Below, in pieces: positions 8,102 through 17,424 of a stretch of 64,000 nt of DNA. How positions within the stretch are numbered: position 1 is the first letter of the stretch; each line of letters starts with the position of its first letter. Under the pieces are notes generated by a model that was not told the DNA's origin, ran no database searches, and worked only from the letters and a program-made list of their open reading frames with translations. The stretch covers positions 2,294,001 to 2,358,000 of the forward strand of contig NZ_CP163525.1 of NCBI RefSeq assembly GCF_041080655.1, written 5' to 3'. The stretch comes from Streptomyces sp. CG4. GTDB lineage: Bacteria; Actinomycetota; Actinomycetes; Streptomycetales; Streptomycetaceae. The position numbers were made by a program, and so were the translations under genes.

Positions 8102-9049
8102 TCAGGGACGCCCCTCACGGCCCGCCCGGTGTTCCTGCGGGCTCACGCCGTACACGCGCTTGAAGGCGGTGGAGAGCGCGAAGGCACTGCCGTAACCGAC
8201 GCGGCGGGCGATGGTGTCGAGGGTGAGGTCCGTGTCGCGGAGGCGGTCGGCGGCGAGGGCGAGCCGCCAGCCGGTCAGATAGGACATCGGAGGTTCGCCC
8301 ACGAGGTCGGTGAAGCGGCGGGCGAGGGCCGCGCGGGACACTCCGGCCTTGGTGGCGAGCGCGGCCACCGTCCACGGGTGCGCCGGGTCGTCCTGCAGCA
8401 GGCGCAACGCGCGGCCGACGACGGGGTCGGCCAGTGCCCGGTACCAGGCGGGGGCCGCCGACTCCGGGCGGGAGAACCAGACCCTGAGCGCGCTGATGAG
8501 CAGCAGATCCAGCAGGCGGTCCAGGACGACCTCCTGACCGGGTTCGTCGCGCACGATCTCCTCGGCCAGCAGGGGGGTGAGCGGGCAGTCCCACACCTCG
8601 GCGGGGAGCGTCAGCAGCGGCGGCAGGGCGTCGAGGAGGCGGCCGTGGATCTCACCGCGCATCAGATAGGTACCGATGAGCATGACCGTGGCGGCGTCGG
8701 TGCGGTTGCCCCAGGTGCGTACCCCCAGGTCCATGGAGCCGTTCAGGGAGGTGCCGTCGGGGTGGCGGCACTCGCCGCCCGGCAGGATCAGCGCCTGCGG
8801 GGCGGTGTCCGACTCGTCGCCGCAGGTGTACGCGTCCGGGCCACGCGCGATCGCCAGGTCTCCGGGGCCGAGCCGTAGCGGCACGCCGTCGCCGTCCGGG
8901 GTGATCCAGGCGGTGCCGCGCGCCATGAGCATCACGGTCAGCGGCGCCTCGTCCGCCACGCGCACGGCCCACGGCGGATCGAAGCACGCCCGGATCATGA
9001 AGGCTCCGTGCGCGCGTGGACCGTCCAGCAGACCGGCGAGTGCGTCCAT
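8102..9049 (-). CDS. AraC-family regulator with cupin domain
   Basis: A 315-residue regulator. Residues ~1-130 form a cupin-type sensor (LTVMLMARGTAWITPDGD, LRLGPGDLAIARGP). The last 100 residues carry two helix-turn-helix motifs (VAALATKAGVSRAALARRF, then LTLDTIARRVGYGSAFALS). It is divergent from the NmrA-family reductase with an 81-bp gap. That pairing, a cupin-AraC regulator beside an NAD(P)-dependent reductase, is common in actinobacteria and suggests direct control. The ligand is unknown. Confidence 0.92.
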   Translation of the reverse strand: MDALAGLLDGPRAHGAFMIRACFDPPWAVRVADEAPLTVMLMARGTAWITPDGDGVPLRLGPGDLAIARGPDAYTCGDESDTAPQALILPGGECRHPDGTSLNGSMDLGVRTWGNRTDAATVMLIGTYLMRGEIHGRLLDALPPLLTLPAEVWDCPLTPLLAEEIVRDEPGQEVVLDRLLDLLLISALRVWFSRPESAAPAWYRALADPVVGRALRLLQDDPAHPWTVAALATKAGVSRAALARRFTDLVGEPPMSYLTGWRLALAADRLRDTDLTLDTIARRVGYGSAFALSTAFKRVYGVSPQEHRAGREGRP

Positions 9050-9130
9050 GACGGCAGCGTAGACGCACGCTTATGGGAGCGAGCGGCTCGGCGATGTCGC
9101 CCTTCCCCGCAGGGCAGTTGACTGACGGAC

Positions 9131-10066
9131 ATGACCCAGAACACGGAGAACACGCAGCACGGGCAGCACACGCAGCACGGGCAGGGCACGCAGCACGGGC
9201 AGAGCACGCGGCAGGTCCTCACGCCGCGGTCGGCGAAGGACACGGGGGTGCGGACGGTGGTGGTGACCGGCGCGTCCGGCCGTACCGGCAGCCGGGTCGC
9301 GGCGGCGGCGCGGGCGGCGGGCCTGACGGTCCGCGCCGCCTCCCGCGCCCACGGTTTCGACTGGCAGGACGGTTCGACGTGGGAACCGGTGCTGCGCGGC
9401 GCCGACGCGGCCTATCTGGTGTACCCGACGGACGTGGGCGATCCGTCCGCGCCGGAGGCGGTCGGCCGGCTCGCCCGTGCGGCGGTGGGGCTCGGGGTAC
9501 GGCGGCTGGTGCTGCTGTCGGCCCGTGGAGAGGAGCAGGCCCTGCCGACGGAGGAGGCGCTCGCGGCGTCGGGGGCGGAGTGGACGGCCGTACGAGCCGC
9601 GTGGTTCGCGCAGAACTTCAGCGAGGGGCCGTTGCTGGAGGAACTGCGGACGGGCGGGGAGCTGGTGTTCCCGGGCGGGGCCGTGCGGGAGCCGTTCGTC
9701 GATGTGCGGGACATCGCGGACGTGGTGGTGGCGGCGCTCACCGACGGCGACGGGTACGTGGGGCGGGCGCTGGAGGTGTCCGGGCCGCGGCTGCTGACCT
9801 TCGGTGAGGCGGTCGGCGAGGTCGCGGCGGCGGCCGGGCGGCAGCTGGCGTACCGGGCGGTGTCGCCGCGGGACTACGGCGAGCGGCTCGCCGGGTTCGG
9901 GGTGCCTCCCGAGGAGGTGGAGTTCCTGGTCGAGCTGTTCGCGTCGCTGCTCGACGGGCGGAACGCGCACGTATCGGAGGGCGTACGGCAGGTGCTCGGC
10001 CGGGCGCCGCGGGACTTCGGGGACTACGCCCGGGAGGCCGCGGCGGCCGGGGCGTGGAAGGTCTGA
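9131..10066 (+). CDS. NmrA-family NAD(P)-binding oxidoreductase
   Basis: A protein of up to 311 residues with a Rossmann dinucleotide-binding motif VVVTGASGRTGSR near residue 44 and the NmrA/azoreductase-type segments YLVYPTDVGDP and VDVRDIADVVVAAL. Such proteins reduce quinones or sense NADP(H). The first ~35 residues, encoded by an 18-bp tandem repeat (QHGQ repeats), are not part of the fold; a later GTG at about 9250 may be the true start. It is divergent from the cupin-AraC regulator, its likely controller. Confidence 0.85.
   Translation: MTQNTENTQHGQHTQHGQGTQHGQSTRQVLTPRSAKDTGVRTVVVTGASGRTGSRVAAAARAAGLTVRAASRAHGFDWQDGSTWEPVLRGADAAYLVYPTDVGDPSAPEAVGRLARAAVGLGVRRLVLLSARGEEQALPTEEALAASGAEWTAVRAAWFAQNFSEGPLLEELRTGGELVFPGGAVREPFVDVRDIADVVVAALTDGDGYVGRALEVSGPRLLTFGEAVGEVAAAAGRQLAYRAVSPRDYGERLAGFGVPPEEVEFLVELFASLLDGRNAHVSEGVRQVLGRAPRDFGDYAREAAAAGAWKV
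9151..9204 (+). repeat. 18-bp tandem repeat at the 5' end of the NmrA gene
   Basis: Three copies of the 18-bp unit CACGCAGCACGGGCAGNN lie head to tail. If translated they give Gln/His-rich repeats, but they may instead belong to the untranslated leader. Confidence 0.85.
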
Positions 10067-10119
10067 CGCCGGGGCGGGCCTTCGCCTCCGGGGACGGGGC
10101 GGCCCGTACGCTCCGCTGA

Positions 10120-10200
10120 CCTGCGCGCGCGTACGGCCTGCCGATCTGCACGCGCGCGTGTCTTGCTCCGACCCGCACGCGCGCGTACTGCCTGCCGAAC
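10120..10200. repeat. Three ~27-bp repeats with ACGCGCGCGT palindromes
   Basis: Between the convergent NmrA and BrkB genes, three imperfect units each contain a GCGCGCGT core followed by CTGCCGA- or CTCCGA-like sequence. The middle unit includes the 12-bp perfect palindrome CACGCGCGCGTG. They could form alternating hairpins and may act as a bidirectional terminator. Confidence 0.7.
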
Positions 10201-10233
10201 GGAACCCACGAAACGGCACGCCCAGCCCATGGC

Positions 10234-11508
10234 CTACGGCACGCCGGGGCCCTTCCCCCGATGTGCCGTGCCCCCGTCTCCGCCCGCCTCGTACGGATGC
10301 CCTTGGTCGGCCTCATGGGCCTCGTGGGCCTCGTGGGCAGGCCGGCCGTTGGCCTTGTGTGCGTGGTGGGCGTGCTTGGCGTGGGTGCGCAGGCGGGCCG
10401 TGACGTCCTCCGGGGGCAGGAAGCGGGACCAGCGCTCGGGGAACTCGGAGGGCATGTCGGGGTCGTCGGGGTCGGTCTCGCGGGCGGCCGCGGCCCGGGT
10501 AACGTACTCGACCACCTGGGCCTCGCGGATCCGCTCGTTCGCGGCGCGGGCGGCGGCGGTGGCGGCGGCGGGCCAGACCCGGTCGATGGCGGCGTTGACC
10601 GCCGCGCCGACGAGGACGGCGAAGGCGGACACCCCGATCCACAGCAGGACGGCGACGGACGCGGCCAGAGAGCCGTAGATCGTGGCGCCCTCGATGGTGT
10701 GCACGAGGTAGATCCGCAGGAGGGAGCTGCCGAGGACCCACATGGCGAGGGCGACCAGGGCGCCGGGGACGTCCTCGATCCACGGGGAGCGGACCGGCAC
10801 GGACACGTGGTACAGGGTGGTCAGGAAGGCGATGGACAGGACGATGACGACCGGCCAGTACAGGACCTGCACCACCGTCGCCGACCAGGGCACCACCCGG
10901 ACCACGGCATCGGGGCCCGCGACCATCAGCGGCAGCGCCACCGAGCCGATCAACAGGGCCACGATGAACAGCAGGAACGACATCATCCGCGTCTTGACGA
11001 TGCCGCGGACACCGTCGAGGCCGTACATGACGGTGATGGTGTCGATGAAGACGTTCACCGCGCGTGATCCCGACCAGAGGGCGAAGACGAACCCGATGGA
11101 GATGACGTCGGGGCGGGTCCTCAGCACGTCGTGCAGGATCGGCTCGGCGATCTCCTTCACGCCCTTGTCGGACAGGACCGTCCGCGAGGCTTCGAGGATG
11201 TTGGTCTCCAGGCTCTGGATGGTGTGGGCACCGGTCCAGTTGTCGACGTAGGCGAGCAGCCCGATGAGGCAGAGCAGCAGGGGCGGCACGGACAGCAGCG
11301 AGAAGAACGCCGCCTCGGCCGCCAGGCCCAGGATGCGGTACTCCACGCAGGAGTTGACGGTGTCCTTGAGCAGCAGCCAGGCGGTCCTGCGTTTGGAGAC
11401 GTTCCGGTAGAGGGCTCTGGCCCGGTGGAGGCGACCGGCGGGCGGCTCGGGGGATTCACTTGCTGGCTGCACGACCCAAAGGTATCCGCAGCACAGGACC
11501 GCCCTCAC
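10234..11508 (-). CDS. YihY/BrkB-family inner-membrane protein
   Basis: A 424-residue integral membrane protein with about six hydrophobic segments (for example AAFFSLLSVPPLLLCLIGLL, MMSFLLFIVALLIGSVALPL, VAVLLWIGVSAFAVLVGAAV). The pattern fits the YihY/virulence factor BrkB family, whose function is poorly defined. The last ~45 residues are a His/Ala/Glu-rich tail (HAKHAHHAHKANG, HEAHEAHEAD) encoded by a short tandem repeat. Starts at GTG 11508 or GTG 11472 are both possible; neither has a strong ribosome site. Confidence 0.88.
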   Translation of the reverse strand: MRAVLCCGYLWVVQPASESPEPPAGRLHRARALYRNVSKRRTAWLLLKDTVNSCVEYRILGLAAEAAFFSLLSVPPLLLCLIGLLAYVDNWTGAHTIQSLETNILEASRTVLSDKGVKEIAEPILHDVLRTRPDVISIGFVFALWSGSRAVNVFIDTITVMYGLDGVRGIVKTRMMSFLLFIVALLIGSVALPLMVAGPDAVVRVVPWSATVVQVLYWPVVIVLSIAFLTTLYHVSVPVRSPWIEDVPGALVALAMWVLGSSLLRIYLVHTIEGATIYGSLAASVAVLLWIGVSAFAVLVGAAVNAAIDRVWPAAATAAARAANERIREAQVVEYVTRAAAARETDPDDPDMPSEFPERWSRFLPPEDVTARLRTHAKHAHHAHKANGRPAHEAHEAHEADQGHPYEAGGDGGTAHRGKGPGVP

Positions 11509-11603
11509 CTTCCGGGGCGGACGGCCTCATCCGGCGCCGCCGGCCACGCCGCTGTGCCACTCTGGATGCCTTCACCACTGCTGTCCCGGGTAGGTTCGCA
11601 ATC

Positions 11604-13241
11604 ATGGCAGGCACCCCCACCCACACCGTGACGAACCAGCCGCCCCCGCTGGTCGGCCACGACCTCTTCACCGCCGACCGGGCCCTGGTGGCGGCCGTGG
11701 AGCGGCACTGCGGTCCGGACGTGCTCGACGAGGTGCGTGCGGAGCTGTCCCTGCTGGGCCGCGCCGCGGGCTCGGCGCAGTTGCAGGAGTGGGGGGTGCA
11801 GGCGAACGAGCACCCGCCGCGGCTGCGCACCCACGACCGGTACGGCCACCGGATCGACGAGGTCGAGTTCCATCCGGCCTGGCACCGGCTGCTCGGCAAG
11901 GGCGTCTCGGCGGGTCTGACGGCCGCCTGGAACCGGCCGTCCGGGCATGTCCGCCGCGCCGCCGGATTCCTGGTCTGGACCCAGGTCGAGGCGGGAAACT
12001 GCTGCCCGCTGTCGATGACCCACGCGGCCGTGCCCGCGCTGCGCACCGACCCCGGGCTCGCCGCCGAGTGGGAGCCGCGGCTGACGTCCACGCTCTACGA
12101 CCGTGAGCTGCGGCCCGCCGCGCAGAAGTCCGGCGCCCTCTTCGGCATGGGCATGACCGAGAAGCAGGGCGGCAGCGACGTCCGCGCGAACACCACCGAG
12201 GCCCGGCCGCTCGCCGAGGATGGCACCTACGCGCTGACCGGGCACAAGTGGTTCTGCTCGGCACCGATGTCGGACGGGTTCCTGGTGCTCGCCCAGGCCC
12301 CGGAGGGCCTCACCTGCTTCCTGGTGCCGCGTGTCCTGCCCGACGGCGCCCGCAACGTCTTCCTCATCCAGCGACTGAAGGACAAGCTGGGCAACCGCTC
12401 CAACGCCTCCGCGGAGGTGGAGTTCGCGGGCACCTGGGCGCGCCGGGTCGGCGAGGAGGGGCGCGGGGTGCGGACCATCATCGAGATGGTCGCGGCGACC
12501 CGGCTGGACTGCGCGCTCGGCTCGGCGGGCCTGATGCGACAGGCGGTGGCGCAGGCGATCCACCACTGCACCTACCGGGAGGCCTTCGGCGGCCGGCTGC
12601 TCGACAAGCCGCTGATGCGCAACGTCCTCGCCGACCTCGCGCTGGAGTCCGAGGCCGCGACCACCCTCGCCCTGCGGCTCGCGGCCGCCTACGACGACGG
12701 CGGTGAGCAGGAGCGCGCCTTCCTGCGGCTGGCGATCCCCGCCGCCAAGTACTGGATCACCAAGCGCTGTGCGCCCGTCGCGGTCGAGGCCGCGGAGTGC
12801 CTGGGCGGCAACGGGTACGTCGAGGAGTCGGGCCTGCCCCGGCTGGTACGGGAGTCCCCGCTGAACTCCGTCTGGGAGGGCGCCGGCAACGTCCAGGCGC
12901 TGGACGTGCTCCGGGCGCTGCAGCGCGAGCCGGCCGCGCTGGACGCCTGTCTCACCGAGATCGGCCGCGCCCACGGCGCCGACCACCGCCTCGACCGCGC
13001 CGTGAAGGACCTCTTCACCGAACTCGCCGACCTGGACGCCGTGGAGGGCCGCGCCCGACGGCTCGCGGAACGGCTCGCGCTCGTCCTCCAGGGGTCGCTG
13101 CTGGTCCGCCACGCTCCGCCGGAGGTGGCGGACGCCTTCTGCGCCGCGCGACTGGGCGGCGACCACGGGGCATCCTTCGGCACCTTGCCCACAGGCCTGG
13201 ACCTGAAAGTGATGGTCGAACGGGCACGCCCGGTCTCGTGA
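11604..13241 (+). CDS. AidB-like acyl-CoA dehydrogenase
   Basis: A 545-residue flavoprotein matching the AidB branch of acyl-CoA dehydrogenases in length and sequence. Recognisable are the N-terminal LVGHDLFTADRALVAAVERH, the flavin-binding MTEKQGGSDVRANTTEA and the helical AAECLGGNGYVEESGLPRL near the C-terminus. E. coli AidB (541 residues) is part of the adaptive response to DNA alkylation and binds DNA; whether this protein does so is inferred from family only. The ATG at 11604 follows a region shared with the divergent BrkB gene. Confidence 0.88.
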   Translation: MAGTPTHTVTNQPPPLVGHDLFTADRALVAAVERHCGPDVLDEVRAELSLLGRAAGSAQLQEWGVQANEHPPRLRTHDRYGHRIDEVEFHPAWHRLLGKGVSAGLTAAWNRPSGHVRRAAGFLVWTQVEAGNCCPLSMTHAAVPALRTDPGLAAEWEPRLTSTLYDRELRPAAQKSGALFGMGMTEKQGGSDVRANTTEARPLAEDGTYALTGHKWFCSAPMSDGFLVLAQAPEGLTCFLVPRVLPDGARNVFLIQRLKDKLGNRSNASAEVEFAGTWARRVGEEGRGVRTIIEMVAATRLDCALGSAGLMRQAVAQAIHHCTYREAFGGRLLDKPLMRNVLADLALESEAATTLALRLAAAYDDGGEQERAFLRLAIPAAKYWITKRCAPVAVEAAECLGGNGYVEESGLPRLVRESPLNSVWEGAGNVQALDVLRALQREPAALDACLTEIGRAHGADHRLDRAVKDLFTELADLDAVEGRARRLAERLALVLQGSLLVRHAPPEVADAFCAARLGGDHGASFGTLPTGLDLKVMVERARPVS

Positions 13242-13615
13242 AGCCAGGGGCGCGGTGTCCCACCCAGGGGCACGGGGAACTGCGCGCCCCGTCCGAAACG
13301 GACCCGCACCCGCCACCGCACCCCCACCAGGCACCCGGAACCGCGAATCCGGCCGAGCCCCCGGTGGGGGTGGTGCTGCGCCGACACGGCACCACCCCCA
13401 CCACCTGGGCCCGTTGAGCCCTCGGACGCGACCAGTCTCGGCCACCCACCGACCGTCCACCAGGGTTGCAGGGGGTTGCAACTTGTCGGCGCACGTGCGC
13501 CGAGTGTGTGCCTCCGGCCTGCTCGGAGCGGCAGTATGAGAGGCACAGCCGGACCGGAAACCGCCACCCGTCACGGCTTGACAAGTATGTTCGAAGCCCT
13601 TTTCGGGAGGCCCCC
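13242..13615. other. Intergenic region with promoter-like and repeated sequence
   Basis: No convincing gene is seen. It contains the segment GGGGCACGGGGAACTGCGCG, a type of sequence that recurs between genes in Streptomyces; a double GGGTTGCA motif with an 8-bp palindrome GTTGCAAC near 13475; and a TTGACA box at 13578, placed about 38 bases before the GAF-regulator start, which may be its -35 region. Confidence 0.5.
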
Positions 13616-14917
13616 GTGGTGAACCCGCCGTTGAACGTGGCGCGCCTGGCCGCTGTGGACGCGACACAGGCGGCACGGCTGCTGAGCGAGGTACGCGACG
13701 CCACACTTGCCGGTCAGCGTGCGCGGATCGCGCCGCGTCCGGTGATCGAGCAGTCCTGGGGACGGATGCTGCGCAGCGGTGTCGATCCCGATCACGACTT
13801 CAGATCCGGCCTGCTGTCCTCCGACGAAGTCCGGCGCCGGCGCGAGGAGTCACCGCTGCGGCCGGTGCTGCCGGTGCTGCGCGAGGGGCTGCTTTCGGTC
13901 GCCGACGTGGCGCAGCACATCATGGTCGTCGCGGACGCCGACGGGCGAGTGCTGTGGCGGGAGGGGGCCTCGCCGGTGCTGCGCAAGGCGGACGGCCTGG
14001 GTTTCGAACTCGGCGCGGACTGGCGGGAAGACGTCGTCGGCACCAACGGCGTGGGCACCCCTGCGGTCGTACGACGGCCCGTACAGGTCTTCGCCGCCGA
14101 GCACTTCGTCCGCTCGCACGCCTCCTGGACCTGCACGGGCGCGCCGATCACCGACCCGAGGGACGGGCGGCTGATCGGGGTCGTGGACATCAGCGGACCG
14201 CTGGAGACGATGCATCCGGCGACCCTCGCCTGGGTGGACTCGGTGGCCAAGCTGGCCGAGGCGCGGCTGCGGGAACTGCATGTGGACGCTCTGGAGCGGC
14301 TGCGGTCGGTGGCGGCGCCGGTGCTGGCCCGGCTGGACGGGCGGGCGCTGGTGGTGGACCGCGACGGCTGGTCGGCCGCCGTGTCCGGGATGCCGTACGT
14401 GCGGCGGGTGGCGCTGCCCAAGTCGCTGGCGCCGGGGCGCCGGTGGCTGCCGTCGCTGGGTTCGTGCGCGGTGGAGCCGCTGGCCGGGGGCTGGTTGCTG
14501 CGGGCGGCGGAGGAGCCGCTCGGCACCGTCACGCGGATCGTGCTGGACCTGGCCAGGCCGGGCCGCAGTACGCTGACGGTGTCCGGTTCGGCGGGGCCCT
14601 GGTCGCGTGAACTGAGCCCGCGGCATGCCGAGTTGCTGTATCTACTCGCCGTGCACCGCTCCGGCCGGGGTGCGGCGGACCTGGCCGGGGATCTGTTCGG
14701 AGATCCGTCACGCACGGTGACGGTGCGGGCCGAGATGTCGCGGATCCGGCGGTACTTCGGGGAACTTCTCCAGCATCGGCCGTATCGTTTCCGCGAGGAC
14801 GCGGAGATCGAGACGCTGCTCCCCGAGGACCCTCGTGACCTGCTGCCTTCCTCGACGGCACCGGCGATCGCGCGACGGCGGACAGGCGCACAGGGCGGCG
14901 CGTCCGGGTCCCGGTGA
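13616..14917 (+). CDS. GAF-domain transcriptional regulator
   Basis: A 433-residue regulator. Residues ~60-215 form a GAF sensor with the AcoR-like stretch WREDVVGTNGVGTPAV and GAPITDPRDGRLIGVVDISG. Unlike sigma-54 activators it has no AAA+ domain. The C-terminal third (ELSPRHAELLYLLAVH, then TVTVRAEMSRIRRYFGELL) looks like a winged-helix DNA-binding region. The GTG at 13616 has GGGAGG 5 bases upstream. Relatives usually control oxidative dehydrogenase genes; here the upstream neighbour is an acyl-CoA dehydrogenase on the same strand. Confidence 0.8.
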   Translation: MVNPPLNVARLAAVDATQAARLLSEVRDATLAGQRARIAPRPVIEQSWGRMLRSGVDPDHDFRSGLLSSDEVRRRREESPLRPVLPVLREGLLSVADVAQHIMVVADADGRVLWREGASPVLRKADGLGFELGADWREDVVGTNGVGTPAVVRRPVQVFAAEHFVRSHASWTCTGAPITDPRDGRLIGVVDISGPLETMHPATLAWVDSVAKLAEARLRELHVDALERLRSVAAPVLARLDGRALVVDRDGWSAAVSGMPYVRRVALPKSLAPGRRWLPSLGSCAVEPLAGGWLLRAAEEPLGTVTRIVLDLARPGRSTLTVSGSAGPWSRELSPRHAELLYLLAVHRSGRGAADLAGDLFGDPSRTVTVRAEMSRIRRYFGELLQHRPYRFREDAEIETLLPEDPRDLLPSSTAPAIARRRTGAQGGASGSR

Positions 14918-15093
14918 GCGATTCTTCCGCATATTTGCGGGGTCTCGGCCCTGCGCGGACCGTTGCTGCCGTAGCATCCCCTAGGGGGCCTCCCCAACCG
15001 CTTCTCACGTCAACGTACGGATCAGCAGGCGCAGTTGGTCCGCCACCGGTCGGCGTGCCTCGGCGGCGAAGGAGTCCCGGAAAAGGGGACGAC

Positions 15094-16428
15094 ATGAAGC
15101 ATCGTGGCAGACACCGCCGGCGCAGGCGCGGCGCCGCACTACGGGCGTTCCTGACCGGGACCGCGCTCGCGCTCACCGCGGCCGCCACCCTGATCAGCGT
15201 GTCCCAGGCGGACGTCACCGACAGCCCCGGCGCGCTCAGGCCGCTGTCCTCCCCCGCGGACACCGCGCCGCTCCGGCTCCAGGAGCGACTGGTCCCCGCG
15301 CGCACGCTGGACCGGCTGTCGGCCGCGATGGGCCGCCCGGTCGGCGTGGGCGCCGTCCTCGCGAGCGCCGACCGCGAGATGCGCACGTCCGCCCACTGTT
15401 CCGCCGCCGCCCGCGCGTCCCTGCCCGTGACCCCGGCCGCCGCCCGCGCCTACTGCTGGGACCCGGCCGACACCACCGGCACCGACTGGCGGCCGGCGTC
15501 GGTGACCACCTCGGGGGACGCCGACGACGACGGCGTCTGGGGCACCCACCGGGTCGTCCTGGCCGGCTGGACCCACAGCGCCACGAGCGGCCCCGCCGCC
15601 GAGCGGGGTCTGGCCAGGGTCGCCTTCGTGGACGCCGACGACCCCGCCCGCCTCGCCTACCGCTGGGTGCTGCTGGTGGTGCCGGTGGACGACGGCCGTG
15701 ACTACCGGGGCCTGTCCTCGGCGATCTCCGGCATGGTCTGGCACGAGGGCAAGCTGCTGGTCACCACCAGGACCGGCAGCGCCGACGCGCTGTACGTCTA
15801 CGACCTCGACCGGATCCAGCGCACCAGCGTCGACGGGCCCGCGATCGGGCGGGTGCCCGGCGGCTGGTCCGCCGGCGGCTACCGGTATGTGATGCCCGCG
15901 GTCGGCTCGTACCGGTTCACCGCGGGCCGCTGCGCCCGTCTCGGCCCGCCCTGCCCCGGCGCGCTGGCTCTGGACCGGGGCACCGCGCCGGACAGCCTGG
16001 TCGCCGCGGAGTGGACCGCGCCGGACGGCGACCGCAACGCCCGGCTGTGGCGCTACACGTTCAGCACGAGTCCCGCGCGCGGCGGGCTGCTCGCCACGGA
16101 CGCCGCGGGCCGGGTGGAGCCGGTGGAGGCGTATCGGACCCGGGCGGCCGGGATCCGGGGCGTGCTGTCCTACTGGCAGCCCGAGGCGGAAGCCGCGTCC
16201 TGGTATGTGGGACGTCTGCCCGACTCGCGGGACGGACACGGCGGGCTGTGGCGGCAGGACACCGGCGGCGCGAAGGCGGCCCACTGCGGCGCGGACAGCT
16301 CACACCGCTGCTGGGCGCAGTCGACGGCGTCCCTGTCCTACTGGCAGGAGACGGGCGAGGTGTGGTCCCTCTCCGACCGCATGCTCTTCGCCATACCCCT
16401 GGCCGAGCTGGACCGCTCACTGAGGTGA
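15094..16428 (+). CDS. Secreted protein of unknown function
   Basis: A 444-residue product. It has a strongly basic start (KHRGRHRRRRR), a hydrophobic core (FLTGTALALTAAATLISV) and an Ala/Gln-rich cleavage region, so it is exported. The mature part contains several repeated Trp/Tyr-rich segments (AISGMVWHEGKLLVTT, LYVYDLDRIQ, LSYWQETGEVWSLSDRML) suggestive of a beta-propeller-like fold. I do not recognise a catalytic motif. The ATG at 15094 follows an AAAAGGGGA ribosome site. Confidence 0.75.
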   Translation: MKHRGRHRRRRRGAALRAFLTGTALALTAAATLISVSQADVTDSPGALRPLSSPADTAPLRLQERLVPARTLDRLSAAMGRPVGVGAVLASADREMRTSAHCSAAARASLPVTPAAARAYCWDPADTTGTDWRPASVTTSGDADDDGVWGTHRVVLAGWTHSATSGPAAERGLARVAFVDADDPARLAYRWVLLVVPVDDGRDYRGLSSAISGMVWHEGKLLVTTRTGSADALYVYDLDRIQRTSVDGPAIGRVPGGWSAGGYRYVMPAVGSYRFTAGRCARLGPPCPGALALDRGTAPDSLVAAEWTAPDGDRNARLWRYTFSTSPARGGLLATDAAGRVEPVEAYRTRAAGIRGVLSYWQPEAEAASWYVGRLPDSRDGHGGLWRQDTGGAKAAHCGADSSHRCWAQSTASLSYWQETGEVWSLSDRMLFAIPLAELDRSLR

Positions 16429-16578
16429 CCGGGGCCGGCTCGCTCCGAGCCGATCATCCGGTCGGGCCCGGGGCGGCCGACCAACCCCGGGCCACCCCTG
16501 CCGTCCCTGCCGCCCCCGGGATGCCCGGGACGACCGGTCGATCGACAGACCGGTCGGCGGGATGATTCCCTGGCCCGC

Positions 16579-17151
16579 ATGAGCAGCGTCCCTGTCACCA
16601 CCTGGTCCCTGGAGCAGACGTCGCCGGGCGACCTCCTGCCGGCCGCGGCGCCCGAGGGCGAGGTCCGGATCGTCCGGGCCGAGGTCCCCTCCCCCGAGTT
16701 CAGCCGCTTCCTGTACGCCTCGGTCGGCGGCGACATCCGCTGGACCGACCGGCTCGGCTGGACGTACGCCCGGTGGCAGGAGTATCTGGACCGGCCCGGC
16801 GTGGAGACCTGGGTGGCCTACGACCGGGGCACCCCGGCCGGCTATGTGGAGCTGGAGCCACAGGACGAGGGTGCGGTCGAGATCGTCTACTTCGGGCTGA
16901 TCCCCGCCTTCCGCGGCCGGCGCATCGGCGGCCACCTGCTGTCCTACGGCACGGCGCGCGCCTGGGACCTGGCCGAGCGATGGCCGCGGCGGACGCCGAC
17001 GAAGCGGGTATGGCTGCACACGTGCAGCAAGGACGGCGAGTTCGCCATGGACAACTATCGGCGGCGCGGCTTCCAGCTGTTCGACACCAAGGTCGAGCTG
17101 GAGCCCGACGTGGCCACGCCGGGGCCCTGGCCCGGCGCCCGTCCCGCCTGA
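16579..17151 (+). CDS. GNAT-family N-acetyltransferase
   Basis: A 190-residue protein with the GNAT core: VYFGLIPAFRGRRIGGHLL, whose RGRRIGGH segment is the acetyl-CoA pyrophosphate-binding loop, and FAMDNYRRRGFQLFDTK near the C-terminus. The substrate is unknown. It lies upstream of the sulfate-assimilation operon, separated from it by a hairpin, and so is probably not part of it. Confidence 0.88.
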   Translation: MSSVPVTTWSLEQTSPGDLLPAAAPEGEVRIVRAEVPSPEFSRFLYASVGGDIRWTDRLGWTYARWQEYLDRPGVETWVAYDRGTPAGYVELEPQDEGAVEIVYFGLIPAFRGRRIGGHLLSYGTARAWDLAERWPRRTPTKRVWLHTCSKDGEFAMDNYRRRGFQLFDTKVELEPDVATPGPWPGARPA

Positions 17152-17203
17152 TACCCCGCCTGACCAGCCAGGACAAGCCGTCGTGCGGCACATGTGAGCG
17201 ACG

Positions 17204-17236
17204 ACACCCTCGTCCCATATTCCGGGACAAGGGTGT
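17204..17236 (+). terminator. Hairpin after the GNAT gene
   Basis: ACACCCT and AGGGTGT (outer 7 bp) and GTCCC and GGGAC (inner 5 bp) pair around a 7-base loop with one mismatch. It probably ends the acetyltransferase transcript and insulates the sulfur operon. Confidence 0.6.
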
Positions 17237-17253
17237 CCACATGACGGACGAAG

Positions 17254-17268
17254 CTGGACTCTGTCCAG
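17254..17268. promoter_or_regulatory. Palindrome upstream of the sulfur leader peptide
   Basis: CTGGAC-TCT-GTCCAG is a perfect inverted repeat with 6-bp arms, 22 bases before the leader peptide start. It may be an operator or part of the promoter; no binding protein can be named. Confidence 0.4.
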
Positions 17269-17290
17269 ATTGCCGTGACACGCTTCCGTC

Positions 17291-17374
17291 ATGTCTGGAA
17301 CTGGAATTGCCTTGGTGAGTCGGCGGCACGTCGACCTCGGCCGCATGTCCAGCGCCATCTGTCCGGCGAGCTGA
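17291..17374 (+). CDS. Actinobacterial sulfur-operon leader peptide
   Basis: A 27-residue ORF reading MSGTGIALVSRRHV followed by DLGRMSSAICPAS. The RRHVDLGRMSSAIC pattern with a near-terminal Cys is the hallmark of the 'putative leader peptide' found ahead of sulfur-assimilation genes in Streptomyces. No Shine-Dalgarno sequence precedes the ATG, so it may be translated from a leaderless transcript. A strong hairpin lies between it and the sulfite reductase gene. By analogy with cysteine-responsive leader ORFs of other actinobacteria, ribosome stalling at the Cys codon could sense cysteine supply; this mechanism is inferred. Confidence 0.9.
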   Translation: MSGTGIALVSRRHVDLGRMSSAICPAS

Positions 17375-17424
17375 CGCCCAGCACCGCCGAGAACCCCCCG
17401 CACCTGATTCCTCTTGCGCAAGGA

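Noticed and set aside
17240..17317. A 25-codon ORF (MTDEAGLCPDCRDTLP) just before the sulfur leader peptide
   Set aside because: It overlaps the known-type leader in another frame and spans the palindrome. Although it has two Cys, the adjacent leader matches a recognised family and this one does not.
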